Part shown: piece by piece, positions 18,169-27,648 of the stretch | Numbering within the stretch: the stretch's first letter is position 1 | How the letters are laid out: each line of letters opens with the position of its first letter | From: Polynucleobacter sp. 73C-SIWE | GTDB taxonomy: Bacteria > Pseudomonadota > Gammaproteobacteria > Burkholderiales > Burkholderiaceae | Length of the DNA: 64,000 nt | NCBI RefSeq assembly: GCF_018882465.1 | Contig: NZ_JACVOK010000001.1 | Coordinates: 1,054,001-1,118,000, forward strand | Direction: 5' to 3' | The notes under the pieces: generated by a model | Seen by the model: the letters and a program-made list of their open reading frames with translations, nothing else | The model's database searches: none | Told to the model about the DNA's origin: nothing | Translations under genes and position numbers: made by a program

Positions 18169-19821
18169 ATGGCAAATATTTATGAACAGGGGTTAGATCG
18201 CAATTCAGCGAACTTTACTCCTATTACTCCGCTACTTTTTTTGGAACGTTCTGCCCAGATTTATCCAAATAAGACAGCCATCATTCATGGGAAATTGCGT
18301 CAAACTTGGCGGCAAACCAATGAACGTTGCCATCGACTTGCGAGCGCTTTGCAAAAGCATGGCATTGGCCTGGGAGATACGGTTGCGGTGATGCTACCCA
18401 ATACACCGCCTATGGTGGAGGCTCACTTTGGTATTCCGATGGCTGGTGCTGTATTAAATGCCTTGAATACTCGCTTAGATGCAGAATCGATTGCCTTTAT
18501 GTTGAACCATGGTGAAGCTAAGATAGTCATCGTTGATCCAGAATTCTCAGCGGTGATGAAAAAGGCACTCGAAATTGCCAAGAAAGAAAGTGGCCGCGAT
18601 ATTTTGGTGATAGATGTTGAGGAAAAAGAATTTGATGTGGCAGGTGAGAAATTAGGAAAACTGACCTACGAGCAATTGCTAGCCGAAGGAGACCCCCAAT
18701 TTGCTTGGCAGCTACCTGCAGATGAATGGCAGGCGATTTGCCTTAACTACACTTCTGGTACTACAGGTAATCCCAAGGGCGTGGTCTATCACCATCGTGG
18801 CGCTGCAATCAATGCTATTTCTAATGTACTTGATTGGGATATGAATAAGCATCCGGTGTATTTATGGACTTTGCCTATGTTCCATTGCAACGGTTGGTGC
18901 TTCCCATGGACTGTTGCTGCCCGTGCTGGCATTAATGTTTGTTTGCGCCGTGTGGATGCCCAACATATTTTTGCAGCCATTAAAGAGCATGGTGTTACTC
19001 ATTACTGTGCTGCGCCGATTGTGCACAACCTTTTGGTAAATGCCCCAGATGAAATGAAGATAGGCGTACCTGCTGGCGTGAAGGGGCTCATCGCAGGCGC
19101 TGCACCGCCAGCCTCCATTATCGAAGGTATGGAAAAGCTCGGTTTTGATTTAACCCATGTATATGGCTTGACTGAGACTTATGGTCCCGCCGCAATTTGT
19201 GTGAAGCAAGATGAATGGGACAATTTAGATATTGGTGAGCGTGCTCGTTTGAATGCGCGTCAAGGTGTTCGTTATCACTTGCAACAAGCGATTAATGTGC
19301 TTGATCCAGAAACAATGAAGCCCGTTCCTGCCGATGGTGAAACCATGGGCGAGATTATGTTCAAAGGCAATATTGCAATGAAGGGTTATCTCAAGAATGA
19401 GAAGGCCACCAAAGAAGCTTTTGAAGGAGGCTGGTTTCATTCGGGTGACTTGGCGGTAATGAACCCCGATGGTTACGTCAAGATTAAAGATCGCAGTAAA
19501 GACATCATCATCTCTGGCGGAGAAAATATTTCTTCTATTGAAGTTGAGGATGTTTTATATCGCCACCCTGCAGTACTGGCTGCAGCGGTAGTTGCCAAGC
19601 CTGATCCAAAATGGGGCGAAACCCCTTGCGCCTTCTTAGAAATCAAGCCAGGAGTTGAGGTGACCCCTGCGGACATCATTGCCCATTGTAAACAGCATTT
19701 GGCGGGATTTAAGGTGCCTAAGGCGATTGTGTTTGGTGAGTTGCCGAAGACCTCAACTGGAAAAATCCAGAAGTTTGAACTGCGCAAGCAAGCTGGCTCT
19801 GCCACCGCTATTGATGTTTAG
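18169..19821 (+). CDS. Acyl-CoA synthetase (AMP-forming, DmdB/medium-chain type)
   Basis: The 550-residue ligase activates a carboxylic acid through an acyl-adenylate. The AMP-binding motif YTSGTTGNPKGVVYHHRG, the VYGLTETYGP motif, GWFHSGDLAVMNPDGYVKIKDRSKD and the C-terminal catalytic lysine in PKTSTGKIQKFELRK are all present. ATG 18169 is preferred over the GTG immediately before it. The closest relatives I recall are medium-chain acyl-CoA synthetases and 3-methylmercaptopropionyl-CoA ligase (DmdB). The following genes encode the electron acceptor ETF and an acyl-CoA dehydrogenase, so the four act together in acyl-CoA oxidation. Confidence 0.9.
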   Translation: MANIYEQGLDRNSANFTPITPLLFLERSAQIYPNKTAIIHGKLRQTWRQTNERCHRLASALQKHGIGLGDTVAVMLPNTPPMVEAHFGIPMAGAVLNALNTRLDAESIAFMLNHGEAKIVIVDPEFSAVMKKALEIAKKESGRDILVIDVEEKEFDVAGEKLGKLTYEQLLAEGDPQFAWQLPADEWQAICLNYTSGTTGNPKGVVYHHRGAAINAISNVLDWDMNKHPVYLWTLPMFHCNGWCFPWTVAARAGINVCLRRVDAQHIFAAIKEHGVTHYCAAPIVHNLLVNAPDEMKIGVPAGVKGLIAGAAPPASIIEGMEKLGFDLTHVYGLTETYGPAAICVKQDEWDNLDIGERARLNARQGVRYHLQQAINVLDPETMKPVPADGETMGEIMFKGNIAMKGYLKNEKATKEAFEGGWFHSGDLAVMNPDGYVKIKDRSKDIIISGGENISSIEVEDVLYRHPAVLAAAVVAKPDPKWGETPCAFLEIKPGVEVTPADIIAHCKQHLAGFKVPKAIVFGELPKTSTGKIQKFELRKQAGSATAIDV

Positions 19822-19898
19822 CCTCCTAGAGGCTAGGGCGGATAAAATATGAGGCTAAACCAATGTTTGCAAATTTTTATCAATATTGAGAATTCCAA

Positions 19899-20648
19899 AT
19901 GAAGATCTTAGTTGCAGTAAAGCGAGTCGTTGATTACAACGTCAAAATTCGAGTGAAGTCCGATGGTTCGGGCGTCGATCTTGCAAACGTCAAAATGAGC
20001 ATGAATCCTTTTGATGAAATTGCAGTTGAAGAGGCGATGCGCCTTAAAGAAGCTGGTGTTGCTAAAGAAATAGTGGTAGTGAGTGCAGGTGTGACTCAGT
20101 GCCAGGAAACGCTCCGCACTGCTTTGGCCATCGGCGCTGATCGTGCGATCTTGGTTGAGTCTGATGCTGATCTGCAACCACTAGCAGTAGCGAAACTTCT
20201 TAAAGCCCTTTCTGAAAAAGAACAGGCCCAAATCATTATTCTCGGTAAGCAAGCAATTGATGATGACAGCAATCAAACCGGTCAGATGTTGGCCAGTCTT
20301 TTAGATATTCCACAAGCCACTTTTGCTTCTAAGGTAGTAATAGCAGATGGTAAGGCTACTGTGACTCGTGAAGTAGATGGTGGTTTGGAAACAATTGCGC
20401 TGACTTTGCCAGCGGTCATCACGACTGACTTGCGTCTGAATGAGCCACGCTATGTGACTCTGCCAAATATCATGAAGGCCAAGAAGAAGGTAATTGATAT
20501 CGTGAAGCCTGAGGATTTGGGTGTAGATATCACGCCGCATCTTAAAACGCTCAAGGTTGAAGAACCCCCTAAGCGCAGTGCTGGCGTGATGGTTGCAGAT
20601 GTAGCAGCCCTTGTTGATAAATTAAAAAATGAAGCGAAGGTGATCTAA
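19899..20648 (+). CDS. etfB: Electron transfer flavoprotein subunit beta
   Basis: EtfB, with EtfA, forms the soluble flavoprotein that takes electrons from acyl-CoA dehydrogenases and passes them to ETF-quinone oxidoreductase. The protein has 249 residues and begins [20 protein letters not shown], typical of the family, with [16 protein letters not shown] and the signature [25 protein letters not shown]. The etfA ATG starts on the next base after its stop codon, so the two subunits are made from one message. Confidence 0.97.
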   Translation: MKILVAVKRVVDYNVKIRVKSDGSGVDLANVKMSMNPFDEIAVEEAMRLKEAGVAKEIVVVSAGVTQCQETLRTALAIGADRAILVESDADLQPLAVAKLLKALSEKEQAQIIILGKQAIDDDSNQTGQMLASLLDIPQATFASKVVIADGKATVTREVDGGLETIALTLPAVITTDLRLNEPRYVTLPNIMKAKKKVIDIVKPEDLGVDITPHLKTLKVEEPPKRSAGVMVADVAALVDKLKNEAKVI

Positions 20649-21584
20649 ATGGCGGCTCTTGTTATTGCTGAACACGATAATCAATCTTTAAAGGCTGCAA
20701 CCTTAAATGCCGTAGCAGCAGCTTTGCAGTGCTCTCCTGAGGTGGATGTGTTGGTTGCTGGCAACCAATCTGATGTGGCTGCACAAGCAGCTGCGCAAAT
20801 CGCAGGTGTGCGTAAGGTGATTCAGGTTGATGCAGCTACTCTAGGTGATCAGTTGGCTGAGCCTTTGGCAGCCCAAATTCTTTCGATTGCAAATCATTAC
20901 AGTCATCTTTTGGCGCCTGCAACAGCGAATGGTAAGAACGTGATGCCACGTGTGGCTGCGAAGTTAGACCTTGCTCAGTTATCCGACATTACTAAGGTAG
21001 TCAGTGCGGATACTTTTGAGCGCCCAATCTATGCCGGTAATGCCATTGCTACTGTGCAATCTGCTGATCCAATAAAGGTAATCACAGTGCGTACTACCGG
21101 CTTTGATCCGGTGGCTGCAACTGGTGGTACAGCTAGTATTGAAAAACAAGCGGCTGTTGATAGCAAATCTTCTTCATCATTTGTTGGTCGTGAATTAACA
21201 AAGTCTGATCGTCCTGAATTGACAGCTGCCAAGATTATTGTTTCTGGTGGTCGCGGTTTAGGCTCTGGAGAGAAGTATCAAGAGCTGATTGCTCCATTGG
21301 CTGATAAGCTAGGCGCTGCTTTAGGTGCTTCACGTGCTGCGGTAGATGCAGGTTATGTCCCAAATGATTACCAAGTTGGTCAAACTGGCAAGATTGTGGC
21401 TCCACAGCTCTATATTGCTGTTGGCATCTCTGGTGCAATTCAGCATTTAGCGGGTATGAAGGACTCTAAGGTGATTGTTGCAATCAACAAAGATCCAGAA
21501 GCGCCAATCTTTAGTGTTGCAGATTATGGTTTGGTTGCAGATCTTAATATTGCAGTACCTGAGTTAACTAAAGCACTCAGTTAA
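20649..21584 (+). CDS. etfA: Electron transfer flavoprotein subunit alpha
   Basis: EtfA carries most of the FAD-binding site. The 311-residue protein has an N-terminal alpha/beta domain and the conserved C-terminal FAD domain with VSGGRGLGSGEKY, LGASRAAVDAGYVPNDYQVGQTGK and YIAVGISGAIQHLAGM. Length is normal. It directly follows etfB and precedes an acyl-CoA dehydrogenase gene by 40 bases, consistent with a dedicated electron-transfer role. Confidence 0.97.
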   Translation: MAALVIAEHDNQSLKAATLNAVAAALQCSPEVDVLVAGNQSDVAAQAAAQIAGVRKVIQVDAATLGDQLAEPLAAQILSIANHYSHLLAPATANGKNVMPRVAAKLDLAQLSDITKVVSADTFERPIYAGNAIATVQSADPIKVITVRTTGFDPVAATGGTASIEKQAAVDSKSSSSFVGRELTKSDRPELTAAKIIVSGGRGLGSGEKYQELIAPLADKLGAALGASRAAVDAGYVPNDYQVGQTGKIVAPQLYIAVGISGAIQHLAGMKDSKVIVAINKDPEAPIFSVADYGLVADLNIAVPELTKALS

Positions 21585-21624
21585 AGGTAATTGAGTTATT
21601 CGATGTGAATAAAGAGGAGTAGTA

Positions 21625-23412
21625 ATGCCATACGTAGCCCCAGTTAAAGACATGTTGTTTGTGATGAATGAGTTAGCTGGGCTATCGGAAGTTGTTGCTT
21701 ATCCTTCTTATGCCGAGGCTGGGGTTGATGTTGATTTAGCGCCAGCAATTCTGGAAGAGTCTGCAAAATTTAATCAAGACGTGGTTGCTCCGCTCAATTG
21801 GCCCGGCGATCAAAATCCAAGTTCTTGGAAAGAGGGTATTGTTACAACAACTCCTGGTTTTAAGGAAGCATTTGAGCAATTTGCTGCTGCAGGATGGCAG
21901 GGTGTAGTGCATCCTGCTGAGTTTGGTGGTCAAGGACTGCCAAAATTAATTGCTACCGCCTGTTTTGAAATGGTTCATTCAGCAAGTTTGTCCTTTGCTT
22001 TGTGCCCGATGCTGACTGATGGTGCAATTGAGGCTTTATTAACAGCTGCTAGCGCAGAGATTCAAGAGCAATACGTACCGAATATGATTTCAGGCGAGTG
22101 GACCGGCTCCATGTGCTTGACCGAGCCACAAGCAGGCTCTGATTTATCTATGGTTCGTTCCAAAGCTGTGCCTGAAGGTGATGGCGCCTACAAAATATTT
22201 GGTACCAAAATCTATATCACCTATGGTGAGCACGATATGGCGAAGAATATTGTCCACTTGGTCTTGGCAAGAACTCCAGATGCGCCAGAAGGTGTAAAGG
22301 GAATCTCTTTGTTTGTAGTTCCGAAGTTCTTGGTTAATGCGGATGGCTCTTTAGGTGAGCGTAACGATGTTCATTGTGTCTCGATTGAGCACAAATTGGG
22401 AATCAAGGCGAGCCCAACAGCAGTCTTGCAGTTTGGTGATCATGGTGGCGCCATTGGCTATCTGGTTGGTGAAGAAAATCGCGGCCTGGAATATATGTTT
22501 GTGATGATGAATGCAGCTCGCTTTGCAGTAGGCATGCAAGGGATTGCAGTTGCTGAGCGCGCTTATCAAAAGGCAGTGCAGTATGCAAAGGATCGTGTGC
22601 AAAGTCGTGATCTCACTGGATCTCCGGGTCCAGTGGCAATTATTCATCAGCCAGATGTCAAGCGCATGTTGATGACTATGCGTGCCTACACAGAAGCTTC
22701 CCGCGCATTAGCGTATTACGCTGCTGCTGCTTATGATGCACAGCATGCAGCCCCTGATGAAGCACAGCGTAAAGCGAACCAGGCTATTTATGAGTTCTTA
22801 GTGCCGATTGTGAAAGGCTTCTCTACGGAGATGTCGATTGAGGTTGCTAGCTTAGGAATTCAAGTGCATGGTGGTATGGGGTTCATTGAAGAGACGGGCG
22901 CAGCACAACATTATCGCGATGCTCGTATCTTGACGATTTATGAAGGAACCACTGCTATTCAGGCGAATGACTTGATTGGTAGAAAAACCGTACGTGATGG
23001 TGGTGCTACTGCAAAAGTATTTGTACAAAAGATTGCAGAGACCGAAAAAGCATTAGCGGCTAGTGGTTCAGCAGATGCCAAGGCAGTACTTAAACAGCTA
23101 GCTGCTGGGCGTGCTGCATTTGAAGAGGCTGTGGCATACATCGTGGCAAACGCTAAGAGTGATACCAAAGCAGTGTATGCCGGTAGCTTTGCGTATTTGC
23201 GCTTATGTGGCTTGGTGTTGGGTGCTTGGCAAATGGCACGGAGTCTCTTAGCTGCGGAGCGTTTGCATGATGACGATCCTGCTTTTTATAGTGCCAAGAT
23301 TGCTACAGCACGTTTCTTTGCCGAGAATTTATTGCCACAAGCTGGCGCTTTAGCAACTTCCATTATTGAAAGCGGCCACTCTACCAATGCCTTAGAGGTA
23401 GAGCAGTTCTAA
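21625..23412 (+). CDS. Acyl-CoA dehydrogenase with C-terminal extension (DmdC/FadE-like)
   Basis: This 595-residue FAD enzyme introduces a 2,3-double bond into an acyl-CoA. Seen are the substrate loop GSMCLTEPQAGSDLSMVRSKA, the conserved VHGGMGFIEETGAAQHYRDARI segment and the catalytic-base region TIYEGTTAIQANDLIGRK. It is longer than classic short-chain dehydrogenases because of a helical C-terminal domain found in the DmdC and related subfamily. A good Shine-Dalgarno (GAGGAG) precedes ATG 21625. Together with the DmdB-like ligase and ETF it forms an acyl-CoA oxidation unit; the chain length or sulfur-containing nature of the substrate cannot be read here. Confidence 0.9.
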   Translation: MPYVAPVKDMLFVMNELAGLSEVVAYPSYAEAGVDVDLAPAILEESAKFNQDVVAPLNWPGDQNPSSWKEGIVTTTPGFKEAFEQFAAAGWQGVVHPAEFGGQGLPKLIATACFEMVHSASLSFALCPMLTDGAIEALLTAASAEIQEQYVPNMISGEWTGSMCLTEPQAGSDLSMVRSKAVPEGDGAYKIFGTKIYITYGEHDMAKNIVHLVLARTPDAPEGVKGISLFVVPKFLVNADGSLGERNDVHCVSIEHKLGIKASPTAVLQFGDHGGAIGYLVGEENRGLEYMFVMMNAARFAVGMQGIAVAERAYQKAVQYAKDRVQSRDLTGSPGPVAIIHQPDVKRMLMTMRAYTEASRALAYYAAAAYDAQHAAPDEAQRKANQAIYEFLVPIVKGFSTEMSIEVASLGIQVHGGMGFIEETGAAQHYRDARILTIYEGTTAIQANDLIGRKTVRDGGATAKVFVQKIAETEKALAASGSADAKAVLKQLAAGRAAFEEAVAYIVANAKSDTKAVYAGSFAYLRLCGLVLGAWQMARSLLAAERLHDDDPAFYSAKIATARFFAENLLPQAGALATSIIESGHSTNALEVEQF

Positions 23413-23414
23413 GT

Positions 23415-23443
23415 CTATCTACAATTATTGAGATAGCTTTTTT
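23415..23443 (+). terminator. Weak terminator hairpin after the acyl-CoA dehydrogenase
   Basis: CTATCT (23415-23420) pairs with AGATAG (23431-23436) around a 10-base loop, followed by CTTTTTT (23437-23443). The stem is short and AT-rich, and it overlaps the end of the convergent gene, so efficiency is doubtful. Confidence 0.4.
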
Positions 23444-23871
23444 GCTTCGTGGATTTGAGAAATAAAGAATTGCTCGAAAGAAACGGCTAAAAAAGTCATC
23501 ATGACGCCAGCACCAAAGACGAGTGAGAAGATCACCGTAAGGATGACTGGCCAGCCAGAGCGGGTACGACCCTGTTCTCCAATCCCGGGATTAAATTGCG
23601 CATCCCATTTTTCATCAGGGCGAAGGCCAAAGGTAATAGTGGTTAACCAACTGGCTTCGATAGCAATGAAGCCAAAGGTTAATAGGACCCAGCCGGGTGC
23701 AGAGTGAAAGTGCTCGCTCTTCAGAATAGTCCAGCCAGCGATTCCACCAATGAGCGCAAATAACTGCACCCATGCCCAAAAGGATTTAAGTCCTTGTAGG
23801 TAAAAGCAGTTGAGACCACTGCCAGGCAAAAAGAATCCGAGAGCGCAAAAAAGGAGTTTAGAGTTTTTCAT
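23425..23871 (-). CDS. TM2/NINE-like small membrane protein
   Basis: The 148-residue protein has about four hydrophobic segments. Its N-terminus, LLFCALGFFLPGSGLNCFYLQG, resembles the TM2/NINE motif of small multi-pass proteins, with a glycine-rich first helix pair. FGLRPDEKWDAQFNPG forms a conserved-looking loop before the final membrane segment. The function of this family is not established. It is followed closely upstream on the same strand by the META-domain lipoprotein gene. Confidence 0.7.
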   Translation of the reverse strand: MKNSKLLFCALGFFLPGSGLNCFYLQGLKSFWAWVQLFALIGGIAGWTILKSEHFHSAPGWVLLTFGFIAIEASWLTTITFGLRPDEKWDAQFNPGIGEQGRTRSGWPVILTVIFSLVFGAGVMMTFLAVSFEQFFISQIHEAKKLSQ

Positions 23872-23894
23872 GAATCTTTAATCTTGGTAATTGT

Positions 23895-24443
23895 TTATTT
23901 ACTAGTGTTTGGACGTTGTGTGAAGCTCAGCACTTGTCTATCAGCACCAATCATGAGCAATTGATCGCCATTGCGCACAATGCTGCGATAGTCATTGAGC
24001 TCATACAGAAAGTCATTTTCTAATTCATTGCGTTGTGGTGTGCATACCATTTTGGTGCTGGTAATTTTTGAGAAGGTAAAGCCGCGAGAGTCTTCATCTA
24101 GTTGTGCTGTGAATTTATTGCAGCCAGTTGAGCCGCTCACACGCTGACCATTCGCATCAAAATGAATTTGAATCGGGTTGCTAGCTTCGCCCTGAGGAAT
24201 TTGGCGGGTACGTACCTCACCATTACTGTTGGGGGGTAAATTCCAGCGAGTGAGCTCCCATTTAGTGTTGCGCAGTTCGCTGCTTGGCGGACTGGTTTTA
24301 GCGCTGCACGGTGGGATGACATTGGCGCAACCACTCAAAAGGGCAATGCCAAGAGATGAAAACACCACAAATAAGCTATTGGAGAAGCTCCTAGAGAGGC
24401 CTTTAAAAGAGGTCTGGGCTACTATTTTTTTGGAGATATTCAT
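23895..24443 (-). CDS. META-domain lipoprotein (HslJ-like)
   Basis: The 182-residue product has an N-terminal hydrophobic segment ending LLSGCAN, a lipobox with the cysteine near residue 39, so it is probably anchored in the outer membrane facing the periplasm. The rest is one META domain: NTKWELTRWNLPP, IQIHFDANGQRVSGSTGCNKFTA and FSKITSTKMVCTP, as in HslJ, a heat-shock protein linked to novobiocin resistance in E. coli. The role here is unknown. It diverges from rpsP. Confidence 0.8.
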   Translation of the reverse strand: MNISKKIVAQTSFKGLSRSFSNSLFVVFSSLGIALLSGCANVIPPCSAKTSPPSSELRNTKWELTRWNLPPNSNGEVRTRQIPQGEASNPIQIHFDANGQRVSGSTGCNKFTAQLDEDSRGFTFSKITSTKMVCTPQRNELENDFLYELNDYRSIVRNGDQLLMIGADRQVLSFTQRPNTSK

Positions 24444-24617
24444 CTAAGTTATTGTTTTATATATATTTTTTATGCGTTATAGCATTGTATTCTATCGTCT
24501 TAGACACTTAAATAGGTGGAAGAAGTAAGGGTTTTCGTCTAGAATATGAGGTTTTCCGCTCTACCGTACGTTTAGTTGGTGAGTAGGAGCCTAGGATTTT
24601 TTGTAGAAATTTCATTG

Positions 24618-24631
24618 GGTTGTAATCAACC
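24618..24631 (+). promoter_or_regulatory. Hairpin in the rpsP leader
   Basis: GGTTG (24618-24622) pairs with CAACC (24627-24631) around TAAT, followed by the T-rich stretch TGTTTTCATTTTAGATTTTTT, 33 bases before the rpsP ATG. It might act as an attenuator of the ribosomal operon; this is inferred from layout only. The rest of the 220-base gap upstream (24444-24617) presumably contains the operon promoter, but I cannot fix its position. Confidence 0.3.
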
Positions 24632-24663
24632 TGTTTTCATTTTAGATTTTTTAAGGAATAAGT

Positions 24664-24909
24664 ATGGTCGTCATTCGACTGGCACGCGGCGGTTCTAAGA
24701 AGCGCCCTTTTTACAGCATCGTTGCTACTGATAAGCGCAACCGTCGTGACTCGAACTTTATCGAGCGCATTGGTTATTTCAATCCTAAAGCAGCTGAATC
24801 TGAGCAAGCTATGCGCATCGCTCAAGATCGTTTGACTTACTGGACTGGTGTTGGTGCGCAAGTATCTCCAACCGTTGTTCGTTTGATCAAAAACAATCCT
24901 GCTGTTTAA
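24664..24909 (+). CDS. rpsP: 30S ribosomal protein S16
   Basis: S16 is a small-subunit assembly protein. The 81-residue sequence [20 protein letters not shown] followed by [19 protein letters not shown] is diagnostic for the family. AAGGAA stands 8 bases upstream of the ATG. It is the first gene of the conserved rpsP-rimM-trmD-rplS operon. Confidence 0.98.
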   Translation: MVVIRLARGGSKKRPFYSIVATDKRNRRDSNFIERIGYFNPKAAESEQAMRIAQDRLTYWTGVGAQVSPTVVRLIKNNPAV

Positions 24910-24999
24910 GTAATTTGCTAAAGACTTCATCTTTGCGGTGGAGTTTTTAGTGGCAGGATTTTCAGTAGTTCTATTTCGGGAAAATAAGGTGTCTTTCAA

Positions 25000-25563
25000 A
25001 TGAGTACACCATCCCTAAATGATTTGATTGAACTTGGCGCCGTTTCTGAGGCACAAGGATTGCAGGGTCAAGTGAAGGTGAGACCTCACTCATCAGAACC
25101 TGTAGCACTTCTATCTTCTAAAGCTGTTTGGCTATCTCTTGTCCAGCGCAGGGGTGCAGGCGTTTCTGCGTCTGTTGAGCAAGCTTCTTTAACTCAATAC
25201 AAAGTGAAGAGCGCCAAGATGCATAGCGGTAATGTTGTCATGGCGCTAGAGGGCGTTAGCGATCGCGATCAAGCGCTGGCCTTAAAAGGCGCCAGAATAT
25301 TAGTGGCACGTGATGCTTTTCCGAAAGCAGATAGTGATTCTTATTATTGGGTTGATCTGATTGGTTGTCAGGCAAATAATGAGCAAGGCGAAGCCCTTGG
25401 TACAGTGATTGATGTTACCGAGCACGGCGCACATGGTGTGATTGTCATTGGAGATATCGTCACCAATGCAATTAAGCAATTGGTACCCTTTGTAAAAGAA
25501 GTGGTAAAAAACGTAGACTTAGAAAATAAAACCATCACGCTCGATTGGCAGAGTGACTGGTAA
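25000..25563 (+). CDS. rimM: Ribosome maturation factor RimM
   Basis: RimM binds S19 and helps fold the 3' domain of 16S rRNA. The protein has 187 residues: an N-terminal RimM domain starting LIELGAVSEAQGLQGQVKVRPHS, then a PRC-barrel domain with YYWVDLIGCQANNEQGEALGTV and a C-terminal PFVKEVVKNVDLENKTITLDW. It includes a lineage-typical insertion in the N-terminal half. It lies between rpsP (90-base gap) and trmD (18-base gap). Confidence 0.96.
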   Translation: MSTPSLNDLIELGAVSEAQGLQGQVKVRPHSSEPVALLSSKAVWLSLVQRRGAGVSASVEQASLTQYKVKSAKMHSGNVVMALEGVSDRDQALALKGARILVARDAFPKADSDSYYWVDLIGCQANNEQGEALGTVIDVTEHGAHGVIVIGDIVTNAIKQLVPFVKEVVKNVDLENKTITLDWQSDW

Positions 25564-25581
25564 AAACCGACAAATTGAGAT

Positions 25582-26328
25582 ATGCGCTTTGATGTTGTAA
25601 CTCTGTTCCCAGAAATGTTCTCCGCTCTCACGCAGTGGGGCGTGACTGGTCGCGCATGTGAACAATCCCTAGCTAACGTTCATCTATGGAATCCAAGAGA
25701 TTTTTGTTCTGATCCTCGCAAGACGGTAGATGATCGTGCCTATGGTGGTGGTCCAGGAATGGTCATGATGGCCAAGCCCTTAGAAGATACCGTTGCCGGT
25801 ATTAAATCAGCCCACCAGGCAGCCAATATCAAATCAGGCCCAGTTTGCCTATTGGCACCTCAGGGGGAGCGATTTACTCAAAAAATTGCTACGGATATGC
25901 TCAATTACGGCAATTTAAGCTTTATTTGTGGTCGCTATGAGGCGGTAGACCAACGTTTTGTGGATCGAAACGTGGATTTACAGCTTTCGATTGGGGATTT
26001 TGTGCTTTCCGGGGGTGAAATCCCTGCTATGGCGATGATGGATGCGGTTATTAGGTTGATTCCAGGGGCTCTTGGGGATGGCGAATCAGCCACTCAGGAT
26101 AGCTTTATGAACGGTCTTTTGGACTATCCGCACTACACCCGCCCTGAAATATATGAAAATTTATCGGTGCCGGACGTGCTTTTAGGCGGACATCACGCTA
26201 AAATAGCGGATTGGCGTCGGCAGAAGTCTTTAGAGCTGACGTTCAGGCTCCGGCCAGATTTAATTGAATCGGCCAGAACCAATGGGTTGCTAACCCGAGA
26301 AGATGAACAATTTCTTCGCTCTCTATAA
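25582..26328 (+). CDS. trmD: tRNA (guanine-N1)-methyltransferase
   Basis: TrmD methylates G37 of tRNAs, preventing frameshifts. The 248-residue SPOUT protein begins [16 protein letters not shown] and shows [18 protein letters not shown], the knot region [13 protein letters not shown] and [15 protein letters not shown], all diagnostic. The C-terminal domain ends [20 protein letters not shown], and the length is normal. It is third in the rpsP operon. Confidence 0.98.
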   Translation: MRFDVVTLFPEMFSALTQWGVTGRACEQSLANVHLWNPRDFCSDPRKTVDDRAYGGGPGMVMMAKPLEDTVAGIKSAHQAANIKSGPVCLLAPQGERFTQKIATDMLNYGNLSFICGRYEAVDQRFVDRNVDLQLSIGDFVLSGGEIPAMAMMDAVIRLIPGALGDGESATQDSFMNGLLDYPHYTRPEIYENLSVPDVLLGGHHAKIADWRRQKSLELTFRLRPDLIESARTNGLLTREDEQFLRSL

Positions 26329-26449
26329 ATCGAGTTGTGATTAAAAGTTTAGTTTTTGGTTTAGTGAAATTGTTTTAACTGCATCCTCTGTTAGGTCCGT
26401 TGATTTAAATCTCGGGATTAAACGCTAATAAGATGTTTAAGGATTAAAA

Positions 26450-26845
26450 ATGAATTTGATCGAAAAAATTGAGCAAGAAGAAATTGCTCGCTTAAGCGTT
26501 AATAAAGTATTGCCAAGCTTTGCGCCTGGTGACACTGTCATTGTTAGCGTTAACGTTGTTGAAGGTACACGTAAGCGTACCCAGGCCTTTGAAGGCGTTG
26601 TGATTGCTAAGCGTAATCGCGGACTCAATTCCAGCTTTATCGTGCGTAAGATTTCTTCTGGTGAAGGCGTTGAGCGTACTTTCCAAACATACTCACCATT
26701 GATCGCTAGCGTTGAAGTGAAGCGTCGCGGTGATGTACGTCGTGCGAAGTTGTACTACTTGCGCGATCGTTCTGGTAAGTCAGCCCGTATTAAAGAAAAG
26801 CTTCAAGCTCGCACTAAGGTAGTAGCTGCTCCAGCTGCTGAATAA
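26450..26845 (+). CDS. rplS: 50S ribosomal protein L19
   Basis: L19 lies at the subunit interface. The 131-residue protein includes [41 protein letters not shown] and [22 protein letters not shown] short alanine-rich tail makes it slightly longer than the E. coli protein. A gap of 121 bases separates it from trmD, and a strong terminator follows, closing the operon. Confidence 0.98.
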   Translation: MNLIEKIEQEEIARLSVNKVLPSFAPGDTVIVSVNVVEGTRKRTQAFEGVVIAKRNRGLNSSFIVRKISSGEGVERTFQTYSPLIASVEVKRRGDVRRAKLYYLRDRSGKSARIKEKLQARTKVVAAPAAE

Positions 26846-26866
26846 TTGCTGCTTTGATGCAAATAG

Positions 26867-26891
26867 AAAGGCGGCCTAGGTCGCCTTTTTT
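26867..26891 (+). terminator. Rho-independent terminator after rplS
   Basis: AAAGGCG (26867-26873) pairs with CGCCTTT (26882-26888) around the 8-base loop GCCTAGGT, running into a six-T tract ending at 26891. This is the expected end of the rpsP-rimM-trmD-rplS operon. Confidence 0.88.
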
Positions 26892-26910
26892 GCTGCCTTA
26901 GAATATAAAT

Positions 26911-27648
26911 ATGCCCAAGACCCCCAAGCCTGAAGTAGACGTAATCAACGTTGCTACGCCTCCAGGATTTGACGCGCAAGCTATTCCGATTCATGAGGTT
27001 CGTAGTGGCGACAAAAAGGTATCCTCGATATTTTTAGAGCCAGAGGCTTTAAGGCTGCGTCTGCAATCTCCACCAGAGTGGCAGCCCGAGATTACTGATG
27101 AAAATCGCCATGTGATTGCGGCAGACATTATTGCCAAGCGGCAGGCAGCAGGTAAGGTCACTAAGGCAGCAGTATTGATACCCTTGGTGTTAAAGGAAGA
27201 TGGTTTATCAGTGCTTCTAACCCAACGCACCAACCATCTGCGTGATCATGCTGGGCAAATTAGTTTTCCTGGGGGGCGTATGGATCCTGAAGATCTCAGT
27301 CCTAATGACACTGCTTTACGAGAAAGCGAAGAGGAGATTGGTTTGGATCCCAAGCGGGTCGAGATTATTGGGCATTTGCCTCAATATTTAACTGTTTCTG
27401 GCTATAGCGTCACCCCAGTAGTAGGATTGGTACAAGCTCAGGCAGAATATGTCTTAGATGAATTTGAAGTGGCAGATGTTTTTGAAGTGCCCTTAAGTTT
27501 TTTGTTGGACCCAGCAAACCATCAGGTCAGATTGTGGCAAAGTGAGCAGGGTGGGCGTCGTTTTTATTCAATACCGTATGAGAACCGCTTTATTTGGGGT
27601 GCTACTGCGGGAATGTTGCGCAACCTTTATCATTTATTAAAAGTATGA
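26911..27648 (+). CDS. Nudix hydrolase, CoA pyrophosphatase type
   Basis: The 245-residue protein has the Nudix box GGRMDPEDLSPNDTALRESEEEIGL (given here in part: G-x5-E-x7-REx2EExGL is satisfied, positions about 27271-27345 in the DNA), preceded by LTQRTNHLRDHAGQISFPGGR, the extra signature of CoA pyrophosphatases. Such enzymes split CoA into phosphopantetheine and 3',5'-ADP. The N-terminal 85 residues are a family extension. Its stop overlaps the next start (ATGA). Confidence 0.85.
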   Translation: MPKTPKPEVDVINVATPPGFDAQAIPIHEVRSGDKKVSSIFLEPEALRLRLQSPPEWQPEITDENRHVIAADIIAKRQAAGKVTKAAVLIPLVLKEDGLSVLLTQRTNHLRDHAGQISFPGGRMDPEDLSPNDTALRESEEEIGLDPKRVEIIGHLPQYLTVSGYSVTPVVGLVQAQAEYVLDEFEVADVFEVPLSFLLDPANHQVRLWQSEQGGRRFYSIPYENRFIWGATAGMLRNLYHLLKV

